Shown: piece by piece, positions 1 through 11,800 of the stretch
Position numbering within the stretch: the stretch's first letter is position 1
Layout: each line of letters opens with the position of its first letter
DNA from: Sabethes cyaneus
Taxonomy: Eukaryota; Arthropoda; Insecta; Diptera; Culicidae
NCBI RefSeq assembly: GCF_943734655.1
Contig: NC_071355.1
Coordinates: 25,674,768 to 25,738,767 of the forward strand
Direction: 5' to 3'
DNA length: 64,000 nucleotides
Notes under the pieces: generated by a model
Databases searched by the model: none
What the model was told of the DNA's origin: nothing
Seen by the model: the letters and a program-made list of their open reading frames with translations, nothing else
Position numbers and translations under genes: made by a program

Positions 1-3000
1 AATACTTCTATATGTACATCCAAATGCAAAACAATCCCTCCCTTTAGAAAAACTGTTGTACAATAGAATATTAGAACATTCTCCATAACCTTTTCCTGGT
101 TCTATAAGTAGATGCTATCTTCCAAAGACCCAAGCGCGGCGATAGGATAAGGTAATATTTTAGCTGTACCAATGGCCGCACACTCGAAAATACCAGCAAA
201 AATGCAATAACAATCAAAATGTGCAGCATTTCATATGAAGAAATGTTTAGTTCACTTCACGTTTCCGTTTTTGTGGAATATTTTTGCTACGCGTCCCAAA
301 AAACTCTTAAATTCAACACTGCACTTTTTTAGTTTGTCAGCTAACAAATTTGCAAAGATGGCGTCTTGTAGGTGCTTGTAGTATCACCCGCTTGAATTTA
401 TTTTTTCTTTGCTTCTTCAAGCGTCGCCTGGTTGTCTATTTTGCTTTAACATAAACAGAAAAAGTGTAACAACAGAACTGTATACATAAAATTATATGTT
501 TTTATCTTAATTTTAAGTAATTAATGAAAATATGACCGGGTGCGCGGCCACTGGAACTGCGCGGCGACTGGTGCTTTCACGGTACCACAACGCTATCATT
601 CTCTTCCTAAGATCCTAAATTATTGCCTAGTGGCACACCAGAATTATCGCCTTAACGGAACGACTCGTGTACTGTCAGTCATGTCTCTACATATAATAGC
701 TTACAATGCAGCAGTGTTGAATACGCGAGTAGTATAGTATGGCAAAAACCAGCAAAAAAGCAAGTAATCTTCTTCAATAGGAACGTTTCAGAATTGTGGA
801 AATTCAAATAAAAAACTAACAAAACGGACAAGTTCTAGGCGAACAGTTAAACAGGCCAGACTTTCGGATTATTTAAGCTAAAATAAAAAAGCAACCCAAT
901 TTGTTCTTCAACTGCAGTCGACCGGTTTCATTACTAGTACGTTATAATGATGATATTTTGTTTGTTCAATTTTACGATTATGGTCAGTGGCCTACAAATC
1001 AGAGATGAGTGGTGTAGGATCGTTACTGAATAGTGTGTGTGTGTGTGTGTGTGATTCTATTTCCAACGTTTGTGTCTCTACAAATTTCACTTCGGGTTTG
1101 CGATTCAACTGCTGTTGGTTAACTACTTATTCTGCTTTATAGAATTCATTTATATATGCGTTTGGTTGTTCATTTTGTGTTGTTCGAGCTTCTAGGTATA
1201 ATGTAAACTACTCTGTATTGATATCAACCGGATGCATAAACTTTATTCTAAATTTTCATAGATCTTCTGGGATATTCCACATTAACACATTGCATTATAT
1301 CAACTATCTGTTGCAAGCTTTTTGCTCTGGATTTGTGAAGAGTGGTTTTGATATAATAGTATATGATAACAGGGTGTTTCCGTTTGTTTTAATTGAAATC
1401 CGTTCCTTAAGTATAGAGGCTTAATATCTTTTCAATGCAGATAATTATAAGTGTGTGTTTTAGGACGAATATTTACAAAACATTTTTTTTATTCTGCATA
1501 GATCGCACGAATCTGGTACCAGAAAATTTACATCTATTGAATCGGAAATGATGCTGCAGGATACGTGTCTGATAGACTAGTTTTTATTTTCTTTCAAATA
1601 AATTGTATGAAATCGGGTTCTTGTTGTATTTTCTGAATATTTGCTTGATTTAGACACTATTACATCGAAAACTACCATTTTTGTAACTCTAACTTGTGTT
1701 GTTGTCAGACACAAACATATACGTAAAATGTTTCATCAAAACAGAAATCAACTTTTTTTTGCAGATAACCGTATCAACAAACGTTTGCAAAAACTGGTGC
1801 GCAACTTGTACGCTAGGCGTACAGCGAGGCAACGTTATTACGGTCTAAAAATCGTCGAATAGTTTCCAACTTCGAAGGAATGTATTCAGGCAAATTTGAA
1901 CGAAATGTTCGAAGTTTTATAATAGTGTAACAACCGTTCTCCGTTAAGACAATTGTAACCAAGAATAACAGTAGCGCCTTCCCACCGAGAAGTGTTTTCT
2001 GGATGTCAACTAAATGCGTTAATCAGTGCCAGACTACATCATTAGCTACAATTTCAATTGGATTGGTCTTGCCATCTTGCAACCTACTACCTACTGTTAC
2101 AAACATCGAGAAAAACGGCGATGGAGTAGGGAAGGTACTAATTATTCTTGAAACTGATTTGCGTACATTGTCTATTTATATCAAATCATTTTGAGCGCCA
2201 ATAAATGCAATGAAATAAAAATCTTCTACCAACGATCCGAATAAGTAAGTACCATACATAACTGAACGGAAAGAGTTTACTCCGGCAGGGGAAACTTAAG
2301 TCTATGTTTATCTTACGTGAGCTAATAATCACATGAATTATATTTAAAATATTGTTAAGCGGATACATTTTTGTTTGATTAATTAAATCACATATATACT
2401 TTCTTCTTTAGGACGCAAATACATATTTTTTTAACATATTTTTTGCGAATAACTAATCAGTGTGTGTGTGAGTGATTACTGCATTTAAAGAGTTCTTAAG
2501 CAATAGCTTGATTTTATTATAAACACGGTGTTGTTTTACTCAGTGTCCAAGATACGACTGATGTCATAGGATTATGACAAATTTCCAAAGGCAGATTCAA
2601 TTTTTTCGAGAGCTGTTAGGCCCCTAAGACGTCAGTAAAAAAATTGAAAGATGCAGCTGCATCACATTTTTTCGTTTCGAAATAGTCCATTACCAATTTT
2701 TTATTGCAGAACCGTGAACAATATTTTCAAACATTTTATTTTATTCATTTCTCTGTAGTGGTTATATTCATAATGTTAATCATAAAAAGATAATTACAAT
2801 GCTTTGATAATTCAAGAAATCACAAAAAAATACTATGAGCGCAACAAAAGAGAGCGTATACTTCCTTTCCAGACTGTTTTAGGTCCACCTAACGGTCTCA
2901 TACCAAAGGCAGATGTTCAGCATATTTTTTCTGAATGTGTGTAATACTATGAAAAAGGTACTGCGTCGGCTGGATATATGTGTGTAACGAAAATACGCTG

Positions 3001-3246
3001 TCACGAAATGTTGCTATCAAAAAGTATACGACGTCCAAAAGAAAAAAAAATTAGCTTTCAGCCTAACAAATACTGCCTAATGCTTCCGGACATAGGGTGG
3101 TTAATCGCTGCTAACGAACTCATTTTGCCAGTGTTGCGAATAAATTATGTTGGGAGATTAAATTTGTCTAATTGCTATCCTACCTGCGCTCCACTGACTG
3201 CGGCAATGCAAAAGCGAAGAAACGGCAGGTTTTCAGTTCGAGCAGC
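1..3246. other. 3' flank of SNX27, no gene recognised
   Basis: This AT-rich stretch lies downstream of the SNX27 stop codon. I see no exon with a plausible product; the open frames of 60-113 codons look like chance. It contains a GT microsatellite at 1033-1053 and a shorter GT run near 2460. The proximal part, 3246 down to about 2730, is probably SNX27 3' UTR. The remainder is intergenic or belongs to a neighbour outside the window. Confidence 0.5.
2735..2745 (-). promoter_or_regulatory. Candidate polyadenylation signal of SNX27
   Basis: On the minus strand the sequence reads AATAAAATAAA, two overlapping canonical AATAAA hexamers, about 500 bp downstream of the SNX27 stop at 3247. The spacing would give a short 3' UTR typical of dipteran genes. 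AT-rich DNA makes chance hexamers common, so this is a candidate only. Confidence 0.35.
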
Positions 3247-3315
3247 TTACTCTCCGGTGTCGTCCCAGGAACGTTCTTCCATTATTCTGTCGAAACAATC
3301 GGCCAAAAATGCATG
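3247..3315 (-). CDS. SNX27: SNX27 exon 5 (last coding exon)
   Basis: The minus strand reads TTTCTTTTTAG before base 3315, a good pyrimidine tract and AG acceptor. Translation in phase 0 then gives 22 residues containing ADCFDRIMEERSW and a TAA stop at 3247-3249. This matches the ECFERV-type C-terminus that follows the FTPY motif in SNX27 homologues. The exon is only 69 bp, and the intron before it (3316-3379) is 64 bp, so it is easy to miss: simple read-through of the exon 4 frame gives a false tail instead. Confidence 0.88.
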   Translation of the reverse strand, partial: HAFLADCFDRIMEERSWDDTGE

Positions 3316-5823
3316 CTAAAAAGAAAGTTATTTTATATTTTAAAACTTCTGTACAAGTATCGAAATGCTCGACACTTACATACGGGGTGAACACCTTCAC
3401 CCACCGCGGCGGCTTGTCAGATCTACTGTACTGGAAGCAGAATGCCATCGATTCCTCGTCGCTCTCCCAGCGCGAAATGGTTGCCCACTGCAGTTCGACG
3501 GTTTGTGCCTCCAGGGCACCGTCTTCGCGGCACGCGTGCAGTCGGAAACTTTTCATCCCGACAGCCGGCACGACGTGACCCTCCTTGCGGCTGTCGCAGG
3601 CGCAGTGCGGAAACACGATGTCACCGTAGCCGGGCAGTGTTCTCGCCAGCGAGAGATACTCGTCCGCTTTCTTCGAATCCTGCAGAGCCTTCAGCTCGTA
3701 CAGTCGTCCATCGGCGCGGATATTGCCCCGGTTTACCTCGTCAACGGCCTGCCGGGGGAGAAACAAATATAATTGAATTGGATTGGTGAAAGATTTTAGA
3801 ACTCAACTTCAAATGAAGTTGCTGCAGAACTAGTCGTAAATACCAGTGCCGGCTTATCAATATTTAGGTAACAGTAACCATAACATAATAACGCTTACGC
3901 TCTTCTTCTATTCAATATCACACCTATTTCTAAAAATTTAATTTACACGAAATGGCTAATGGGCTATATAAATATGAGGCTTAAAAGTGAACGCAGCCAA
4001 TAGTGTAGAACAAACAGATTTTTTTGACGATCAGCATGTTGATGATAGTTCCAACTCACATTCGTATAACCAGATAACATCTCAAAACTCCGAGGAAGGT
4101 TCTATAACCTTAAAATATTTGTGTAAACCTCCGTAGAACTGCATAGTGGGTTTCAAGGAGATAAAGCCGACCATTTTTGAAAAAAACCGTTTATTTTTAA
4201 ATTTATACTCCGATTTTATATATTTGTCCGCTTATTTTTAATAATAATTTTGTAGCGACCCAACCACGGGAAGTGATTGATAATCATACACCTAAAAGCA
4301 TTCCAGCCCAGCGCCTCGCGGAACAAACTCAACGGAACGAGACATGTGACTGGTCATCGCATTGGTTCGATTATTATTGGGATCAGACACTTCACAGTCA
4401 CAGTTCCCATCAAATGAAGTGTCTTTAGGATGAATTCATCCTCATGCCCTATCATACCCTTTCTTCTTACTGAATTCTGCTTTACCAACAAAACAATGAA
4501 GCCTCCTGTCATAGCAAATTATAAGAATGGCGATACCTTGAGGAGTATAAAGAAGCCACTTGTCCAAGGGCCAAATTAAAACTAGTTTCAAGAGCCCCCT
4601 CTATCGATTAGCGTGTGAAAACATGAAGGAAAAAAGGATGAAAATACCGACACGCTAGCACGAATAGTAAGTGGTCCGCTTACTCAAGAGCGAGAGCGAT
4701 ACTGTAAAAATGAAGTGCGGAATAAGCAAAGGATACCGCCCGTGTGCTGCTACTCCGTTATTGATCAGGACCGATGAAAATTGCAAAATGATGGCTGGAA
4801 CAAGCATACTTGGGACAGCATGCTATTCCTCATTGTGCATCCTTATATCAGGTCCCTGCATGGTGATCAATACTGACGCTACCCACGTCCGAATGCGGGT
4901 TCTGGTGGGATAAGAAGGAATGTTAGTCCAATACTTGTTGCTACTAAAGACCAGGGAATCCTCTGCATCTTCACAAGTATTTCGGGAAAGGAATTGTTGT
5001 TAGCAGATGGGGGGAGCTAGATGGAGAATGTAAGTATGTAAGCACTTGAAACTAATCTGGATATTCGAAAAACTTCTGGTAGAGCCGGTAAGTACGAAAA
5101 TTGAGATATAAAATATAGCCTTTTTATTTTAAATCTAATATAATGGTAATGGTACTCATAAACAACCATAATTTGTCAATTTATATAGAAAAATACTATG
5201 CACATGCGAGATTTACGACTCGAAAACCATAGGACAACTTGAACTTATTATACCTGAAAACAAAAATCAGGCATAATGAAACGAGCTAATATAGTCCCTA
5301 AGTTGATTAGCATTTCCTCTTACCAACGCTAATATAGCAGATATAGCACCCTACACGCTTTGTAAAAAATGAAGTGCGGAATACAGATAAACACCTGAAC
5401 ACTATTAAAATAGATTTAAAATACTGGTTGAAGGTAGATCTGTGTGCCGGCGGTGTGTATCGACTTGCAGATTTTCTACAGCACATTTCAAATTGGTCAA
5501 AAACAAATCTTTTAAATTATCTTTAGATTGATTATGACATATTTTGAAATGATTTTTCGGCTTTGCAGTTGCTTGATAGCAGCTAAAGCAACCTTTTTCT
5601 TCTAACATGCCAACGTTCTGGTGAGTGTTAGAATCAAAACGCTGTTTCAGCTGCTATTAAGCGATTGCAAAGCCGAAAAATCATAAAACGTGTCATAATT
5701 GATCTAAAGGTTATTTAAAAGATTTATTTTAGACTAATTCGAAATGTGAAGTTTTAACGATGGAAAAAATAACCACATTAACTAATGTTCATTTGAGCGT
5801 CTTTGATTTGAGCGACTCCGTTA

Positions 5824-5886
<63 letters not shown>

Positions 5887-8800
5887 TTCTCTCTATCTCT
5901 CTATCTCTCTTTCTCTCTATCTCTCTATCTCTCTTTCTCTCTTTCTCTCTATCTCTCTTTCTCTCTATCTCTCTTTCTCTCTATCTCTCTCTTCTCTCTA
6001 TCTCTCTTTCTCTCTTTCTCTCTATCTCTCTTTCTCTCTATCTCTCTTTCTCTCTTTCTCTCTATCTCTCTTCCTCTATCTCTCTTTCTCTCTTTCTCTC
6101 TATCTCTCTTTCTCTCTATCTCTCTTTCTCTCTTTCTCTCTATCTCTCTTCCTCTATCTCTCTTTCTCTCTATCTCTCTATCTCTCTTTCTCTCTATCTC
6201 TCTTTCTCTCTATCTCTCTTTCTCTCTATCTCTCTTTCTCTCTATCTCTCTTTCTCTCTATCTCTCTTTCTCTCTATCTCTCTTTCTCTCTATCTCTCTT
6301 TCTCTCTATCTCTCTTTCTCTCTATCTCTCTTTCTCTCTATCTCTCTTTCTCTCTATCTCTCTTTCTCTCTATCTCTCTTTCTCTCTATCTCTCTTTCTC
6401 TCTATCTCTCTTTCTCTCTATCTCTCTTTCTCTCTATCTCTCTTTCTCTCTATCTCTCTTTCTCTCTATCTCTCTTTCTCTCTATCTCTCTTTCTCTCTA
6501 TCTCTCTTTCTCTCTATCTCTCTTTCTCTCTATCTCTCTTTCTCTCTATCTCTCTTTCTCTCTATCTCTCTTTCTCTCTATCTCTCTTTCTCTCTATCTC
6601 TCTTTCTCTCTATCTCTCTTTCTCTCTATCTCTCTTTCTCTCTATCTCTCTTTCTCTCTATCTCTCTTTCTCTCTATCTCTCTTTCTCTCTATCTCTCTT
6701 TCTCTCTATCTCTCTCTCTCTCTCTCTCTGTCACCCTTACTCTATATCTGTTTCACCCTCCCCTTTCTCAATGACTTTCTATCTGTTTATCACCCTATCT
6801 CTAACTCTTCATCCTCCTCTATTCTTTTCTGTAACCTCCTCTCTTTATCTCTTCATGCTCCTCTTTCAAATCAAGGCATTATATAGGTCCCTACGACTCT
6901 CGAATACGGTTGTCTAGCATCCATATTACCAAAACGGGACGGAAAGCATTGAATCGGTTTGACCCCGCTGCAGCTTCGCTGTGGTCTCTATCATCTACCA
7001 TGTCAAAACCCGTTCCGATAACCGAGTTACGAAAGTCGATGCCGATTAATCGACTTGGCTTGGATATACTTACGACACAACCTAGATAACCCACAATCTG
7101 CCGAGAACTACGCGTGAATACTGGATGAGGTACTGCCATCTTCCAAATACGCTCGACCATCGGAGAGGTGAACGCTAGCGAGCACAAGATGAAGAGCCAG
7201 CAAGCGATGGAGAGAAGAGGATTGCTTCGAAAAATTATCTGAGCGTTGCCACTATGGCGAACTTGACCAAATATCCTGATCCTGACGATCCAGAGAAGTA
7301 AAAAGCGCCAAAAGGACTGAGATTGTGAAGAATTGGAACAGCATTCCCAAGCTGTTGACACGCGCAAGTTTTACGTGAAGGTAAACCCACCGAAACCCGA
7401 CATGTGCAGGGACGAGGGAGGGAATCTCATCACAAGCGAGCGCGAGTTGGTCGACATGTCGAAGCAGTTCTTCGATGAATACCTCAATGGCGAAGTTGCA
7501 AAAGGAGGCGGAATGGAAGTTAACCTAGGAGAGCCCATGTAAAATAGAATAGTCCCAGTACCTGATCCGCAAGAAATCAAACTAGAAATCGGATTGCTAA
7601 AGACCAATAAAGCCGCTGGTAAGGACCGCCTACCGGCAAAGCTTTATAAACATGGCCGAGAAACGCTGGCAACGGGTCTACATTGGGTTATTTCCCAGAT
7701 TTGGGAGGAAGAAAAGCTACCAGAGGAATGGATGGAATAAGTGGTTTGTCCCATCTACAAAATGGGTGATCGGCGTGACTGCTGCAACTATCGCGGTATA
7801 ACACTGGTAACCACCGCCGGCCAGATTTACGCCGACTGTCATCGATAGCACAAGGTTTCATAGGAAATTACCAGGTGGGCTTCATTGAGGGTCGTGCCAC
7901 TACGGACCAGACTTTCACCGTCCGACAGATCTTGCAGAAATACCAGGCAGGGATGCCACATATAATTCTGTGTTTTTTGTTGGAAAAATCTGATAATCTG
8001 TACGGCGAGGAAAAATATCTGTGCAAAAATCTGTTCAATGCAAAACAATGAGAGTGAAAGAGATAGAGAGTAATTTTGCTGACTATTTCCGTCTCTTTCA
8101 CTCTCATGTAAAAGCTCAAAAATCTGTTTAATCTGTGTAATTTGGCGAAAATCTGTATTCTATGCATACAGATTCTGTACAGGCGATTTCTTTCAAATAT
8201 CTATTAAACACAGAATAATCTGTGCATGTGGCAACCCTGATGCCGGGAATACAACCACGCAACACATCTTTATTGATTTCAAAGCAGCATACGCTACAGT
8301 CGATCGTGACCAGCTATCGTAGATAATGCACGAACATGGGTTTCCGGATAAACTGACGCGACTAATTCGACGCGTCAGTTCTAGACTGATTGGGCCAAAA
8401 ATAAATGCGTCGGAGACCAAATAAATGCAAGGAAGAGGCGCAAAGGAAACAAACGTGTGCCTCCCATGGACGATAACCATTGACGGTGACGAACTAGAAG
8501 TGGTAGATGAGTTGATGTATTTATTTATTTTTGTACGCAGTTGCCTCGGCTAAGAGTAGAATCGATGCATCTCGCCGGGTTTGGTGTTGTTGGGATCGCC
8601 AGTGACCGCAAACAAAAACAGTAGTTAGAAGATCTAGCAGCGTATTTAAGCGGAAAATTGGGCTTATTTTGCCCGTCGCAAAACGCTGCGACCAAGAAGC
8701 ATACGCCCCTGTACGACACTGACGATGTACAAAACCATTATTGGACCGATAGTTCTTAAAGCTGGACTTAAAGCTGTGACGCTGCTCACGAAGGACATAC

Positions 8801-11800
8801 GCGCCCTTGCCGGTTACGAGCTAAATGTACTGCAGACGTTACATGGCGGAGCACACACTGAAAGCGAAGAGTGGCGGAGGCGTATGAATCACAACCTACA
8901 TGCACTGCTTGGAGAGATTCCCATCGTACATCTAGCGAAAGTCAGCAGGCCACGGTGGGCTGGACACGTCGTAAGGATGCCGGACGATAGTCCTACGAAC
9001 ACAGTTCTTTTAAATAACCCCCCGACACCAGAAACAGGAGGAAATTCAACGTGAAAGATTGCTTGACCAGATCGAAAATGATTTGCAACTTCTGAGACGA
9101 CTGAGAAATTGCCTCAAGTCGAGTTGAATGGAGACGACTGCTTGAAACAGCACGCTGCTGACAACGACGACGACGACGATGACACTTATGACGGAGGTAC
9201 AAAGGTACGAATGAACATTATAAAAGCTCTGTTTGCAGTCGATATGTTACAGGAAAGCGTTTGCACATAATTTACGTTCCCAATTAAGCACAAAACAGAG
9301 CTTTGATCAGGGTACAGAAAGTTGTCAATAGAGTTGCTTCTGTATTTCATTATAATTTTTCACGTGAAGTGAATTTATAGTGATTTATTGTAATTTTGTG
9401 ACTATTTTAAGTTTAGGATACTTAACCATTATTGGGACTGTGATCTGTTGATGTCGATTTTATAAATAAATAGTACATATAATAAATATAAAGTATACGC
9501 CACTAAACCTCATCTGCCCGATTTACAAGAAAGACTACAAGCTGGACTGTGAGAATTATGATGTAATCATCGTTATCAATGCGCCGCCTACAAAGTGCTC
9601 TCCCAAATCATGTTCCACTGTTTGTCACCAAACGCATCCAATATTTCCGCTGCGGCAGAGTTCCCGCTTATCATTTGTTCGTTGGCTTTGAAGCTGCATA
9701 TGATACCATCAACTGCATAGACTTATGGAAAATAATCGACGAGAACAGCTTTCCCAGAGTCATACTGATTAAATCTAAGGATGGTACACAGTGCTGTGTG
9801 AGGATTTTTAGTGGATTGTCGAGTTAATTCGAATCCCACGAGCGGATATCAACACGAGCTTCACCAGCAACTATGGTCGAACTGGCTAAACCCGCGTGAA
9901 AGCTGTACCTTGTACAATATGCTCATTAGACCGGTTGTTCCTAACGGGCACGAAACGAAATCAATGGAAAACCAGGAAGTGCCCGAAGTTTTCGAGAGAC
10001 AAGTTTTCGAGAGAAAATAATAATTGCATCATATCCGATAAGAATAGGGCGACCAGGTAGAGCGAGTATTAACTGGATTTCTTTGAAAAATGATAAAAAA
10101 ATGAGTAAAAAACGCCACCACCTTCATTCATCACCTTCAATTCAAAACCTTGCCCACAAAATTTGACAACTATAGCGGCCATACCGGCTGAAATGCTGGA
10201 CAGGCATCGAAAATTGGATCGTAATAATGTACCAGCATCTTTTTTAAATCTTAAATACCGTGGAAGCACCAAATTTGACGCGGTTTAGAAATTTTCAATT
10301 TTAAACATTAATTACAAAATGACGGTTTGGCCAATAAAGTCAAGGTTTTGCACAGTAATAGTTAGACTTGCAAAGAATATGTAAAAAATAAACAAACAGT
10401 AAATATGCATTGAATTCTTTATATTTTGTCAAGTTTTTGTAAGACGCTCGGGGTTCCTAAATTGACGCATGAATTTTGCAACGTGCCTTATTTGACGCGA
10501 AATGTTCCTTATTTGACGCACTTGAAAAATTAGTATAATTTAACAAAAACGACGACGTATTTTGTATTTTAGATAACTGCGCAATATTTTAAATAGTTGC
10601 ACAAGGTTTTCGTTATTTGTGTGAATATATTTCACCCCAGTTTTTGCGAAAACGTTGGGAGAATTGGGACAGCTCACAGCCGATATGTTTATACTGCAAA
10701 CACAACCAGGCTATTCAAAAATCTGACATAATTTGTGTTTAACAATGAAAATTCTGGAAATGACTTTCCTAAAACAGTTGTACATTGTTTCGAATGACAG
10801 CTAGGAAAGTATCAAGATTCAGGGTGTCGCAGGAAAAACTAAATTAGCCACTTACCGGAAACTGCAGTAACTGCGGGATTGGATCGGTCAGACAAACGAA
10901 AAAAGTGTCCTAATTTAACCTAAACCAATATTTTTGATTGCCCTACCCGTTTGGGGAACTTGATTTTACTCATAAGCAAAACAAGTCATTTACAATTTAT
11001 AGGACCTCCTCTCCAACGCTAAAACCATATGTTTGCCCTGGGAAAGTGTTTTCTGCAGCTTTTTCCGACGAACTGTGGCCTCTGTAACACCTAATGAGAC
11101 GGTAAACTGTTGAACCAATATCTTTCTTGGTGACTTACGAGATATTTAGTGTCGGAAAAGATGACATACTTTTTATATCTTAATCTGTAAATAATAAGGA
11201 ACACTAAGAGCCTAATTTGACGCAAAACATTTTTGTCCAGAAATAAGCTAAAAAGCTTTTACAGTTCGAATAACGTGTACAATATATTAATAATACTTAA
11301 GTTTTAACAGTTTTCGAAGATATTAGAACAAAAAAGCACTTTTACGCGTAAAAAAATATAAAACATAGTTGAGTGTTTCTTTAGCGTTTGTGCTAAGGTA
11401 GGAAAAAAATGGCGCATTTGACAAACACCCTTTCTGTTTATTTTTTATTTACAATTATAAATGACCAATCAAAAGCTTTTTATGGCATGAATGCGTTTCA
11501 TAAGTGTAAACAAAGTGTCAAAGGTACACTTTTGCGAAATATTAATCGTCAAGATAAGTTATTATAGAAAATTTCTGAAAAGTGCGTCAACTTTGGACCC
11601 GCGTCAAGTATGGTGCATCCACGGTAGCATAAAATTTGCCGGTTGAGGAAGAAATAATTGTGTCTCTTGCATCCAGTAAGTATTTGTCACAGTCCTAGCT
11701 CCACTTACCTGATAAAAAATGTACTTGGCAGCTTGTTCTCCCGTCGGGAGCGTCATTTCCCGCTCGATCGAGAAGAGCCATCGGCGCACGCACAGGCATG

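Larger units (their letters stand above)
3749..11708 (-). other. SNX27: SNX27 intron 3 (repeat-filled)
   Basis: The intron is 7.96 kb with donor GTAAGT at 11708 and acceptor CCGGCAG ending at 3749. Its content is almost wholly repeats, listed separately below. Stretches with nothing recognised are 3749-4256, 5100-5470, about 6760-7200 and 9201-9500. Confidence 0.85.

Noticed and set aside
40..420. Minus-strand frame with YYKHLQDAIFANL, considered as the last SNX27 exon
   Set aside because: The true last exon at 3247-3315 has the expected ADCFDRIMEE sequence and a good acceptor.
5760..6917. 385-codon open frame, the longest in this part
   Set aside because: It is a translation of the pyrimidine tandem array; the SLSLYLS-type repeat comes from DNA repeats and all CT-rich frames stay open.
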